Below are positions 1-10,272 of a stretch of 64,000 nucleotides of DNA, in pieces. Location of the stretch: the NCBI RefSeq assembly GCF_020360975.1, contig NW_025408671.1, forward strand, positions 5,208,001 to 5,272,000, in the 5' to 3' direction. The position numbers and the translations under genes were made by a program. The notes under the pieces were generated by a model, which saw only the letters and a list, made by a program, of their open reading frames with translations, did not search any database and had not been told where the DNA came from. Source of the stretch: Hirsutella rhossiliensis (taxonomy: Eukaryota; Ascomycota; Sordariomycetes; Hypocreales; Ophiocordycipitaceae). How positions within the stretch are numbered: the stretch's first letter is position 1; each line of letters starts with the position of its first letter.

Positions 1-1060
1 GTCGTGGCTTCGGCGTGTAGGTTGGGGTTTTGCTGAGCCGGAGAGCCTTTCGCACTTGCGTAGGAGTCGAAAAGAGGACGCCGAGGTTGTGACATTGTCT
101 CGTTTAGATTCGCTACCACGAGCTCTCGCATGTGCTCTTAGTAGCGCGTGTAAGCCGTAAGTGCCGCAAGATACTCACGACCTAGAAGTCGAGCGTTGAG
201 TCAAGGAATGAATGGAAGACGTAGTTGGTAGCAGAGCTGGGAAACACGACGTGAAAGCCGGACAGGTAATCATACAAACCAGCAGTCTATGGTGGCATCT
301 AGCAAGCGGAGTGTAAATATCGCGATGTCTCGTTTTCCCACCCTAAGGGTGTCCCTGACGGCTCTCTAGAGCCGCTCCTTTGGACTTCCGGCTAATTTTC
401 ATATATTGAGAAGTATTGCTACCTCGTTAGATGCAAATGTAGGTCTCGAAGGTCGCCGTCTTCTTCCGAAGTTGATGCCGACGTGGGCAGCCCTCCCTGT
501 CGCGAGGCTCCCTCCTCTGCAAGCTTCGCCACCCCGACACTTCCCAGGCATGCACATGTACATTGTCATACATTGGGTCAACGACGAGGGAAGAGAAATT
601 AACGGACAAGTCCTGCCTGGCGTTCCTCCTGAACCCCGTCGCAGGGAGGCTGCGGACTAGTCTGCACGATTCGGTTCGCCCCTGTGCCTACAGAGAATTT
701 GGCTACTCGTAATTTTGCAGCATTAGCGGATGTGATCGGCGCATAGATGCAGAAGCTGAACCTGGTCAAAGACGCATAAACCATCTCAGGGGTGGCCGGC
801 AGGCGTCAGCGAAGCAACAACGGACCACAGCCCGGAAGTGGAGGAAGGCGCATGATCCCACCCGACGATATGTGCAATGAGATGGCCAAAGCTGCGCCTT
901 GGGATTCTCGGATGATTCGCTGGAGCTCGTCCCGGCCAAGGCAGCCCGTCTCATACTCGTTTAGATAGTGAAGGAGGTAGGCACCACCCCTTTGTCCCAG
1001 TTTCCATATCTCCCATTTTCTTGCAACTCTCCGAAAGCCAACGAAGCCCTCCTTCCCGCC
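1..1060. other. No supported gene
   Basis: This first kilobase holds only short, mutually overlapping open frames on both strands, none with a recognisable motif or a plausible intron chain. It could be the upstream region of the gene at 1061 or the end of a gene outside the window. Confidence 0.4.
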
Positions 1061-1582
1061 ATGTCGACTGACACTACCTCGACTATGCAGGGGAACATGA
1101 GTTCCACTGAATCGATTGCCTGTGGACAAACTGGTCATCTTCGTGCTCTCGATATGCTTCTTTGTCCTACCTCGCCCACCTCAGAATTCTCGGATACCGA
1201 AAGCCAATTCAACAGCACAAACTGCCGTGACAAATATCCACAAGACGAGATTGAAGTGTCACCTACACAAAATATACAGCCCTCGTTTGCACCTAGCGAT
1301 CTTGAAGAGAGTGATTACTCTTCATTTTGGGGCGATGACAAGGAGAATCGTCCTCCTACTGGGCTCGTTTTTCGAGTCACTGTATCCGATACTTGCCATC
1401 GAGTAGAGGCCAGCGGTACAGTCGAGAACGGACAAGGCAAACAGGTTGAGATGGAACTTGACCTCCCTCTCTGCAAGCCTGTTAGAATTACTATCAGCCT
1501 TTCTCAGTCTTCTCCTTCGGACTCATCACGACACACCAGGAAATGCGAGCGGAGAGACCATGGCGGGATATATGGGGTGTGA
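1061..1582 (+). CDS. Hypothetical Ser/Thr-rich protein, possibly cut short by an in-frame TGA
   Basis: I do not recognise this protein. The open frame begins at the ATG at 1061 (MSTDTTSTMQG) and encodes about 173 residues: a Ser/Thr/Asp-rich and probably disordered N-terminal half, then a segment with alternating hydrophobic residues (LVFRVTVSDTCH, MELDLPLCKPVRITISL) that could form a small beta domain. The frame stops at TGA 1580-1582. The same frame then stays open for another 46 codons to a TGA at 1721-1723 and encodes a plausible Gly/Lys-rich tail (KEYGKAMGKGISDSG). No intron of normal size removes the stop. A nonsense mutation, a sequencing error or an unseen splice are all possible. Confidence 0.45.
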   Translation: MSTDTTSTMQGNMSSTESIACGQTGHLRALDMLLCPTSPTSEFSDTESQFNSTNCRDKYPQDEIEVSPTQNIQPSFAPSDLEESDYSSFWGDDKENRPPTGLVFRVTVSDTCHRVEASGTVENGQGKQVEMELDLPLCKPVRITISLSQSSPSDSSRHTRKCERRDHGGIYGV

Positions 1583-1729
1583 GTACAGAATGTCGAGCGC
1601 CTGAAAGAATATGGCAAAGCCATGGGCAAGGGCATAAGCGACAGCGGATTCACAAAATCCGGAGGAGCAAGCAACCAGCCGTGGAGGAGTGTTGAATTGT
1701 TATATCTTCACCAGCCCTTATGATGGTAG

Positions 1730-2640
1730 TAGTCCAGATATCCTCTAAGAAACGCTGGTTCCACAAGCTGGCATTTGCATACCGCTCGCCTTCATGCGAG
1801 ACTTGTCGGGAATTGCCCTCGGGTCACCGAATCATGCGAGGCGTATCGATGATCCAAAACGGCGTCGGGTGTGAGTGCCCCTGCTGCCTTTCCAACACGA
1901 GTCCAAGTCTAAGTGAGTCGGTCAACTCGGTCATGAGCATACTGCGGCGAGTCGTTCGTGGCGATAGAACTGCCCGGGTTTTCCGGGGTCGCATGTGACT
2001 TGAGCATGCAGAAAATTGAATCGAGGCTCCTCGCTAGATCCCTGTCTGAGGTTGACTGTTGCTTTCTTGCACCCTCCACCATAAGCGTGATGAGTGATTG
2101 CCATTGCCTTTCCCTAGGTGTCGTACGGTGGAACAGCCGCCACTTCATGCTCGGCTCGCCGCTTTCACTGCCATCAGAACTGTAGTCGCTCACGGCGAGC
2201 TCGTCGCCCCCCCGAATTTGGAATTTGATTGATACTTCACTTGCGGAGGTAATCTAAGCATATCTGGACGTCTGGACACTGTCTACAGCGTGCATATTAG
2301 GGCGAGACGAGCCGGTTATCCTTAGCGAGCCCTTCTGCGAGTCCGATGAAGTCTTTAAGGATATGTCTTTCAAACGACTGGTGGATGTTTGCGTGAACTA
2401 TCGTGGGTATTTCGTTCGAGGAGAGTAACTGAAGTAAAGATCGAACTAAAGATCATGATTGACGTGGAAAGCAGGGCTTCATTTATGCTTCGAAGGCACA
2501 CTTGCGTCGCGCTTCCAACTTGGATTACTTGGAGCTTTTGCACGACCTGAATGCAGTATGTGCGTGTGGCCCAAACTTGGGACGCTTAAATCTAAGGAAG
2601 TGGCCGTAGATGGAGGGCATAAAGTGATGTAATTATCGTC
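1730..2640. other. Intergenic, no clear gene
   Basis: A minus-strand frame at 1909-2193 (about 94 codons, opening with GTG) is rich in polar residues and has no recognised domain. Its first ATG is 15 codons in. I see no intron structure or motif that makes it convincing. Confidence 0.3.
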
Positions 2641-2655
2641 TGTCTGATTCAGTGC

Positions 2656-2738
2656 CCTTGTAAGGTGCACACACGCAACGAAACAGAGAGTGAGGAGCGG
2701 GGGCCAGTGGTTCAATTGATTGATCTCTGAAGAACTCA
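2656..2738. repeat. Dispersed repeat, copy 1
   Basis: This stretch matches 26976-27054 over about 80 bases, sharing blocks such as AACAGAGAGTGAGGA and ATTGATCTCTGA. In copy 2 it lies just downstream of a fragment related to the Gypsy-1 LTR. It is probably the remnant of a dispersed element (solo LTR or MITE); ends and target duplication are not resolved. Confidence 0.6.
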
Positions 2739-2860
2739 TAAAATACCCGGGAATAGACTCTCTTCTTTATATGATAGCATTCCCCGTTTCCTGCTCGGAG
2801 GTGTGATTTCTTCTAGCGCGTAACAGCCCTCAGGATAGTACAAGGTGCTCCGTCGACCGT

Positions 2861-3889
2861 TCAGCACCGGGGGCTGTCACCACAGACAGCTGCACCTCTC
2901 TGTCTACCCGTTTCCTCTGGTGCTCTCATCATACTGTCTAGAGGTACTGCTGGCACAACTAAAATCGCCAGACAAAGTCCACACTGACCTCCAAACTGGT
3001 GTCTCACCCAACCAGTCACAGAACATATCAGGAGCACAGATGATGCTAGGAACACTAATCCGCTCACTGCTCCAAGCCACGGCATCCCTGGTTTGACGTC
3101 GGCTGCTCTGGCTGAAGCTGGTTAGAGTGCCGGTCAAAACGACGGAAAGACTGTGTCTTCCTCCATATCGCCATAACCATAATAACGGTAACCAAGTGAG
3201 ACACCATTGGAGCAGCCCACCAATATTCGACGCCGGATAGCCTGGACTGCCAGACAGTCGCCCCAATAAAGGGAAGGTGAAAGACTAAGGCTAGTCCAAA
3301 AATGATGATTCTCGCCTTGGAGGGGTCAGGCTCAACGGCGCTGCAAAAATAGGCGTAAATCAAGGGATCGACAACTTGAATAAGCTGTAAACCATGAGTA
3401 TATCGGTGAGGTAGTTAGATGGGCTTGAATGGGAAGTACCTCAATGATGTCGACGCATAACATGGTGACCCCTTTCCAGGCTGTGAAGAAGGGGTAGGCA
3501 AGGACGTTTGGTAGGTGTCCATTTCTCGCACTGCCGAACAAAGCGGCGAATACCAGTCCGATACCCAAGAGACAGGCCGTGGAGATCAACGCCCAAGTTC
3601 GCCTACGCGAAGCTTCTCGTGGCTTGACTCTGATCATCCAGTACAGGTACGGCGCCAGGAAGATCGTGGTCACGGCAAACACTACACCGGCCTCGGTGAC
3701 CTCCTGATGGCAATCTCGTCTTGCATGTCGACATGTGGCAACCTTGGACGGTGGAGAGCGGATTTCGGAATTAAAGAAAATGAGAATATGAGCACTGGGT
3801 TTGCCCGGAACAAGGCGTACCTTATATAATGTTAAGTCATAACAGCGAATGTTGGTACTTGAAGAGTAACGTTTAGTGAAGAGAGCCAC
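2861..3889 (-). CDS. Multi-pass membrane protein, 5' end and 3' frame uncertain
   Basis: Minus-strand exons encode a hydrophobic, probably multi-pass membrane protein that I cannot assign to a named family. A first intron is likely from about 3829 to 3721 (donor GTACGC, acceptor GCAAG). The next exon carries transmembrane stretches such as VVFAVTTIFLAPYLYW and LISTACLLGIGLVFAALF. A 55-base intron at 3385-3439 (donor GTACTT, branch CTAAC, acceptor ACAG) joins VDIIE to LIQVVDPLIYAYF. The main frame stops near 3064, but the adjacent frame (MPWLGAVSGLVFLASS) continues with further membrane-like sequence to 2861, so a frameshift or another intron is possible. The 84 bases 3247-3330 recur exactly at 20986-21069. 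Confidence 0.6.
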
Positions 3890-3899
3890 AGGACGTTGT

Positions 3900-4467
3900 C
3901 TAGTCGCTTTGCAAACGGGCAGACATACCTAGAGTGAGATGGTGATGGGTGCTTTATGCATAGTAAGGTTACACCATCATTGCCTTGAGACTGGGCTATA
4001 GTTGACATGATGATTTACATATATGAGGCGGGTGAGCTTCCTCCACATAGAAGCGGCCTGGACAGATTAGGGTGGGCGGAACGGCACGTCTTCAACGGGT
4101 CAATGCGGTTGGCCTCCTGTTATGAGGCCATCCAGTAGATCTACATCACCAGCAGTGCATACAACCTGGTTCATGCAATATGGCTTGCATGCGTCTAAGC
4201 TCGCATTGACAAGGGACGTCGGAACGCCATGGGCCTGCGCAGAGGGCAACTGCTGTCAAAATGAACGTGGTCGTGACGACACCAGGAGCTCTCTGGTGGA
4301 GATGAACCAAACAAAGAAGGTCAAAGACACGAGCAAAAGGTCAGCTCTCCTGGTCGTCCCTGATCTCGACCTCGTCAGGGCCGTCGGTCGTGAGCATCAA
4401 GAAAGGCAGGATTTTCAGGCGGGAAGTGAAGGAACAGGAGAGAGGTCTCTGAGATGGGAAAAGAGAA
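3900..4467. other. Intergenic, no supported gene
   Basis: Only a low-quality plus-strand frame at 4122-4592 lies here, antisense to the 3' part of the interrupted host gene. It has no recognisable domain. Confidence 0.3.
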
Positions 4468-4667
4468 TTAGGTACCTGGCGACTCCTCCGGCTTGTTCGT
4501 CTCCTCAAGAATCATCTCCATCGCCCTTGCTAAAAGTGCTCTGCCCTCACTGTCTAACTTATCAACAGAACACGATCCTTGACCCTCCATAAAAGCGCTC
4601 TCGCACTGGAACTCGCTAGTTTGACGATTCTTTTGGTCTCTTCCTGCCATGTTTCGCGCATGCTTAG
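4468..4667 (-). pseudogene. 3' part of a host gene split by Gypsy-1
   Basis: The sequence immediately outside the left LTR of Gypsy-1 continues a minus-strand reading frame that starts at 13835 beyond the right LTR. With the element and one target copy removed, the upstream frame runs on in phase for about 38 more codons as helix-prone, charged sequence (REETWQEETKR-like) to a stop near 4557. An overlapping frame (SVDKLDSEGRALLARAMEM) extends to 4468, so a frameshift or small intron may also be present. Function unknown. Confidence 0.5.
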
Positions 4668-4888
4668 TGTTACGGCCAGGCACATACGAGCCTTGACGGC
4701 TATAAAGATGTATTGGCACTATGAACAAAGACTCAAAGCTAAGGAGCAAGAAAGGAAGACTAGACTACACGACCGAGCGGGCCTTATATAGACACGAGGT
4801 CGCGCGTGGGCACGTGATGCTGCTTGGGCACGTGACACTGGTGAGGTTCTGCGCTGGCGGCTCTACGCTGGCGCCCAGGGTCGTGACA
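4668..4888 (-). repeat. Gypsy-1 3' LTR (left copy)
   Basis: This 221-bp LTR differs from the right copy by one C in a run of C near the TATA-like box (GGCCTTATATAG here, GGCCCTTATATAG there). The difference is a homopolymer length change, so insertion was recent or the base is a sequencing error. Confidence 0.95.
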
Positions 4889-4904
4889 CTGCCCCCGTCT
4901 AAGG
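4889..4904 (-). other. Gypsy-1 polypurine tract
   Basis: Directly inside the 3' LTR the minus strand reads TTAGACGGGGGCAG, a purine-rich stretch in the right place to prime plus-strand DNA synthesis. Confidence 0.8.
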
Positions 4905-6426
4905 CCTTGATATGCGTATCAAGGTAGTCAGTCGTGGCGGCGGGTTCTTGGTTTCACGGCTTTCTGCTGTGTCGTCATCGTCTCGTTCCTCGCAGCCCTC
5001 CTCCGCTGCAGCACATTCGATCCAGTATTGCAGGTTGACGGGTGGGCCTGCTGCGTCCGGATGTTCATCGTGGAAAATCTTCAATGCCATTGGTGCGTTA
5101 CGGAAATTCCTAGCCGGGTACCAGGTCTCATCAGGGTCACATCCCTTCCATAAGACCTGGTATTCCAGTCGTCGACTCTACCGGTTACTCGAGACTGCTG
5201 GACTTGATCAACCTCCCACTCGGGTTCTCCGTTGATCTCCTCGGGTGGCGGAGGTGACTGGATCTGCTGGGGCAAGGGGTTATCGGCTGCTTTTCGAAGA
5301 CGGTCGGCGTGGAATAGGTTCTTCATTTTGTACGACTCGGGCAGCTGCAGTACGTAGCTATGACCGCGTTCTTCCAGGATTACGAACGGACCTGACCATT
5401 GGTTATCTAGCCGAGTAGTCGGAGCGTTCGTGGCGAAGCCTTTCCTGCTGAGAAAAACTCGGTCACCGATGGCAAAGTCGGTTGGTCGTCGTTTCCTATT
5501 AGCCTGTTCCTTCTGACGTTCTTGAGCGGCGGTGGCAGCATTCCTGGCGTCTTCCTGGGTTTCCTGGGCGGTCTGCACAAGTTCCCTAGCTCTGGCGGCG
5601 GGTCCGGTGGCAGCGGTCTTGTCAGTCGGGGGCAGTGACAGGGGGTTCCGGATATCTCGGCCTAGGGCTACTTTTAACGGTGCCATGTCGATGGAAGAGT
5701 GCCAAGACGAGTTATGGGCGAAGTCGAGGGCGGGCAGCAGGGAACTCCAGTTATCTTGATGCTTCGTCACGTAGAATCGTAGCTTTTGATCTAGGTATTG
5801 ATTTGTGACTTCTACACCCCCTTGGGTCTGAGGGTGTAGGGAGCTTCCATGACGATGCTTCGTTCCCGTGAGCCGGTTAATCTCTGCGAGGAAGGCAGAA
5901 ATAAACTGTCCAGCGTTGTCAGAAATCCATACGAGGGCATACCGAAGAAACGATAGAGGTAGCGGAAGTAGCGGCTAGCTAAGACTTCTGCCGTATCGTT
6001 TTTCTTTCCTGGGAGCGTGGCGATAATCCGGCTTAGCTTGCAGACGAAGGTCCAAACATAGTCATATCCGTAACGGTCTTTCGGCATATCCTTCCCGTCA
6101 CATTCGACGTGCTCCCAAACAGAGGTCGGTACGGGCAGTGGATGGAGCAGTCCAGGGGTCTTGTCTCGAGGGGTTTTGTTGCGGCGGCAGTCGTGGCAGT
6201 TCCGAATATAACGACGGATATCCTCCTTCATCCTTGGCCAGTAGAAGTCTCGTTGGAGCAGCTTGATCACCTTGTTCTGTCCGGCGTGAGCGAAGATCTG
6301 GGGTTCGTGGGCTTCGCGAATGAGCGCGGTCTGAAGAAACGTCTGCTTGTCTGAGGTCTGGGCTGGTACGACCAGGTGTGTTCCATGGGTACCGAGGTCT
6401 TGGAGGAGGTTCTCTTGGCGGATCAA
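4899..6426 (-). pseudogene. Gypsy-1 integrase and chromodomain, frameshifted
   Basis: The N-terminal zinc-binding module is visible as H..H..C..C (KLLQRDFYWPRMKEDIRRY, CHDCRR). The catalytic core begins with ECDGKDMPKD and continues through KLSRIIATLPG. Around 5770-5930 the frame breaks, so the second catalytic Asp and the QTQGGVE-type Glu region lie in other frames. From 5770 the integrase C-terminal part (DFAIGDRVFLSRKG, NLFHADRLRK) is followed by a chromodomain that starts WEVDQV and, after another shift, ends in YQVLWKG- and WYPARNF-like sequence near 5090. The tail to 4899 is acidic. A chromodomain would direct insertion to marked heterochromatin. Confidence 0.9.
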
Positions 6427-6634
6427 CGAAACGAGTTCGGCTCCCTTCGGGACCGAGTTCGGGTCTAGTTCTGGGCGGTCTTGATCGGGCGTCTGCTGTA
6501 TCCCTCGGTCTTCTGGGGTCTGTAGGGCACTCGTGGCCCTCAGAACTAATGGTCTAGTAGGCTTAGGTTCGGGACTAAAGTTCTGAGGGGCAGGTTGCCG
6601 GCGGCCGTAGGGTCTAGAGAGTCGGTCGCGAAGC

Positions 6635-7860
6635 CTAGCCTTTCCGGAGGATCAGGGTCACCGTGCGTTCCTCGGCTTCCCGGGCCTTTACGGTAGGGAG
6701 CTCCGCTGTCTTCCTGGAGAGGGCATCGGCGACTACGTTCAGTCGACCGGGGCGGTAGAGGAAACGGATGTCGAACTGGGCGAGAAAGTCGGACCATCTG
6801 ATCTGTCGTACCGAGAGCAGGCGCTTCGTAGAGAAATGGACTAAGGCTTCGTGATCGGTGATCACATCGAACTTCTGGCCTAAGAGCTCTGGGTAGAAGT
6901 GCTCTAGACTCTGTACGACGGCGAGGAGCTCTCGATCTTGGATTGGGTAGGCTCGCTCGGCCGGGGTCATGGTCTTAGAGAAGAATCCAACGGGCTTCCA
7001 GGTCTGATCAGGCTGTTCCTGCCATAGAACACCAGCTGTGGCATTCCGGGAGGCATCGGTCTCCAGTCGGGTCGGCAGTTCTGGTCTAAAGAAGGCGAGG
7101 ACCGGGGCTTCGATAGCCAGGCGCTTGAGTTGATCAAATGCTTCGCGTTGCTCCGGGCCCATCACAAAGGCAACATCCTTCTTAAGCAACCGGTTCAAGG
7201 GTTCTGCCACTCCAGAGGCGTGGTAGCAGAAAACACGGATGAAGTTGCATAGGCCAACGAATGATCGGATCGCGGTGCGGTCTCGGAGGTCCTCAAACTT
7301 CCAGTCTTGTATCGATCGAACTTTCCGAGGGTCGACACTAAGGCCCACACCGGCTTCAAGCAGAACGCCGAGGTAGTCAACCTTGGTCACGTTAAATCTA
7401 GACTTCTTGATGTCTCCCTGGAGGTTTGCCTGATGGAGTCGCCAGATCACTTCTTGACAGTCTTTCCAGTGGTCTTCTTCTTTATCCGAGTAGATCAGGA
7501 CGTCATCTGCGTAGGCGCTGGCGCACCGGTCGAGGAGATCGTGAAGCTGCGCGTTGATAAACTGCTGGAACCAGGCGGGACCTACCTTCAGACCGAACGG
7601 GAGGACTTTCCAGCGGAAAGTTCCGAAACGGGTGCGAAAGGCGGTCAAATACTCGGAGTCAGGGTCCATGCGGAGACGGTGGAAGGCCTGGATCACATCG
7701 ATCTTCGTGAAGCGTTGAGCTTCACGGCAACCAAAGCAGTACCTTCGAGGGACGGAGCGGGCGTGATGCGACTTTTAAGATGATCGTTCATCCAACGGTA
7801 GTCGATGCAGAAGCGGCGGGCGGTCGTGTTCGGTTTCGAGCGAAGAGGACAGAAGCGGCG
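6635..7860 (-). pseudogene. Gypsy-1 reverse transcriptase and RNase H
   Basis: Reverse transcriptase blocks run from FCIDYRWMN (about 7810, in an upstream frame) through FTKIDVIQAFHRLRM, LPFGLKVGPAWFQ and the catalytic YADDVLIYSD near 7490, to FVGLCNFIRVF. RNase H follows with LETDASRNATAGVLW, DRELLAVV and VITDHEALVHF and ends near LNVVADALSRK. The 353-residue frame 6635-7696 is intact across the palm, thumb and RNase H. The N-terminal fingers lie in another frame, so a frameshift sits near 7700-7760. Confidence 0.93.
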
Positions 7861-8056
7861 TGCGGACTCGGATCGGGCTCGATGAAGTCTATCTCCGGAG
7901 GTGATCGACAGTCTCTTTCTCTAGAGGCAGATACTTAACGGGCGTGCGGTACGATGGGGTCCTGTCGGCGAAAGAGGCTTCTCAAGCTCTAGGACTACAT
8001 CGTGACCGGGTCGGCTCGAAGGTAGGGTGTGGGCCTCTTTCTTCGAGAAGAATCCT

Positions 8057-9010
8057 CTAGATGGGTGAGCTGGGGCGGTAGACGACTACGGACACAAGCA
8101 ACATGCTCAGGGTCTTCTCCTGAGGAACGGAATGCTTTGTCCCTGGTAGGTCTTTTGATCCGGGAGACTTTAGCAACGGTTCGAGCACTAGGGACGGTCT
8201 GGTCAAGGCCGGAGCTTGGCTCGAGCTGGACTGGATCCCGGGCATCAACGGTTCGAGTTCGTTCCACTGTTCGAATCTCTCGTGAGACTCTACTTGGCAG
8301 ACCAGGGCGTTAATCAGGGCTTGATCTTCGGAGGCTTGGATCGAGGCGACGGAGACGAAGTCGGTAGCAGGGGCGGTCGTGAGCTGAAAACGGACAGACT
8401 TCTTGGCAGACGGAGACTTGGACTGAAACGACGGAGACGGAGTCGGTAACGGGGTCGGGACAGAGGCCGGAGGAGTTTGATCAGAGCGGCCCCAGTTCTT
8501 GTGGAGGATCCGGTAGCGTTTCTCCTCTTTCTCGAGCAGGCGGTTCCGCCTCTCAGCGTCGGCCTGGATCTTAGGGTCGATCCGACCCGAGAGCGGGGCT
8601 TGACGAGAGAGCTGGATCGTCGGGGAGAACTTGGCGAGGGCAGGAAGATCATCTGGCCAGATGATCTGTCGGGCGGCGCAGTCAAGCAGGAGGCGCTTCT
8701 CCCGCATCCAGAAAAGACCGATAAAGATATCATGGCCACACTCAGCTATATCAAATGTCTCGTTTGCGAACGAACGGCCATCGATGACGAAAGTGGCGAC
8801 CAGCTGTTTCTGGATATAGCCGGCTGGCTTTCCACGGAAGTCTTGGAGGGGAATCCGACTCGGGAGCTCCTTAATCTGGGCTCCGAGTCTTTGGGCGGCG
8901 GACTGGGCGAAGGTTGGGCTAACCAGCAAACGGGTTTCGGCTCCGGTATCACAGAGGGAGCGGGCAGGTAGGCTCACACCATCCACTTGGACTTGACTTG
9001 GCAGAGTGAA
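8057..9010 (-). pseudogene. Gypsy-1 aspartic protease region
   Basis: A retropepsin-like segment centres on LCDTGAETRLLV near 8950, followed by FRGKPAGYIQKQLVATF and AECGHDIFIGLFW, the usual order for Gypsy proteases. The downstream part is a Ser/Pro-rich linker with no recognised domain before reverse transcriptase. The active-site DTG is intact, but the frame is not continuous with Gag or RT as read. Confidence 0.85.
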
Positions 9011-9044
9011 TGACTTGCTAGACCTACTCGCTGTCTGTGACACC

Positions 9045-10215
9045 TTAGGGACCATCAAGGAGTCTTGTGATGGTCCTATTCGTTTCCGAATCTTGATCAG
9101 AGTCGTTGGCAGGGACAGGGACGGAGGCGACACGGGAGACAGCATGGGTGCGGTCGGGACACTCGCGAGAGAGGTGCCCTGTTTTTCCACAAATAAAGCA
9201 GGTGCCATTATCCCAATGGACCCTTTTCTCATCGTCGGTCAAGGCTCTGCCAGCATCACGCGAGGTGATAGGGTCGAGCCGGTCTTGTTCGGAGTCTTGG
9301 CGGTAGTCGGAGCAGTCTTAGTCGGCGCGCGGCGAGATCGGTCGGAAGAGCGGGAGTCCTGTGTCTGCCTCATACTCCTCTTCTGGCAGTGGACAGCGTC
9401 TTTAATGAACCCACAGAAAACCTCGTAGGTCACGGACTCGTCGCGGGTCTTGGTCAAGAGGCTGTTATCTAGGTTGGCCGGGATGTGCTGCCACAGGGTA
9501 TGCTTCATCTGGTCCTCGGCACACGACCGGTCGCAGTTAAGTAGTCAAATTCCGCAAGAAAGTCCACAATGTCGGTCTTCCCATTCACGGTAAACTGGAG
9601 GCGTTGCAGGCGGTCAAGAGCCTCGGAAAGCTCATTCGGATTGCCATAGGCGGACTCAAGGGCTTGGATCATCTCTGCCACTCCAGAGAAGGGTCGAGTG
9701 TCAGAGGAGAAGCGGGTTTCAAGTGCTCGGCGGGCTTTTCCTCGAGCAGGTTATACAGACAGACCATCCGGCTGTTCTCAGTCCGGAAGGTTCGCACGTC
9801 TTCGTCAAATTTGTTCTTTATGCTCAGGATGAAGGAATGGAACTCGTCCTTCTTCCTGAGAACGTCGCGAGACCTTGATGCGCGATTTGGCGGCGTCGCT
9901 GTACTCGGGGTTCTTGCCCTCTGGGAAGGGGGCAAAAATAGGCCAGGCAGCTTTGCCTGTTGGTCGGAAGGCCGGGCCATTTGGGCCGGCAAAAGCAGTC
10001 GAGGGCTCCCGGTGCTGTCGATTTGATTCAACAGACGGAGAGCGTTCATTTAGACGGGCCGTTAAGGCCGCAATCTGTTCTCTCATCTCGCGGATGAGAG
10101 CGTCTTGGGGGTTCGGGGCAGCCATGGCTACTATTTCGGATTCAGTGGCTTGGCCAGCAAGCCGGGTGGAACGGCGAGGCTGATCCGATGGCAGGGCTTC
10201 CTCAGATATCATAGT
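9045..10215 (-). pseudogene. Gypsy-1 Gag with CCHC zinc knuckle
   Basis: The first ATG of the Gag frame is at 10215 (MISEEALPSDQPRR). A predicted coiled segment (IREMREQIAALTARLNE) is followed by the conserved retrotransposon Gag core in a shifted frame (RPSDQQAKLPG then IKNKFDEDVRTF). The C-terminal CCHC knuckle is CFICGKTGHLSREC near 9200. At least three frame changes occur between 10215 and 9045. The hAT insertion lies about 60 bases upstream of this ATG, in the leader. Confidence 0.85.
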
Positions 10216-10264
10216 CTCGAGGTCAGAGTCTAGGGTCGGAAATGATACCACGCGGAATCACGGT

Positions 10265-10272
10265 CAGATGCC
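10265..10272. repeat. hAT target-site duplication, left
   Basis: CAGATGCC directly precedes the left terminal inverted repeat and is repeated exactly at 13045-13052. Confidence 0.95.
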
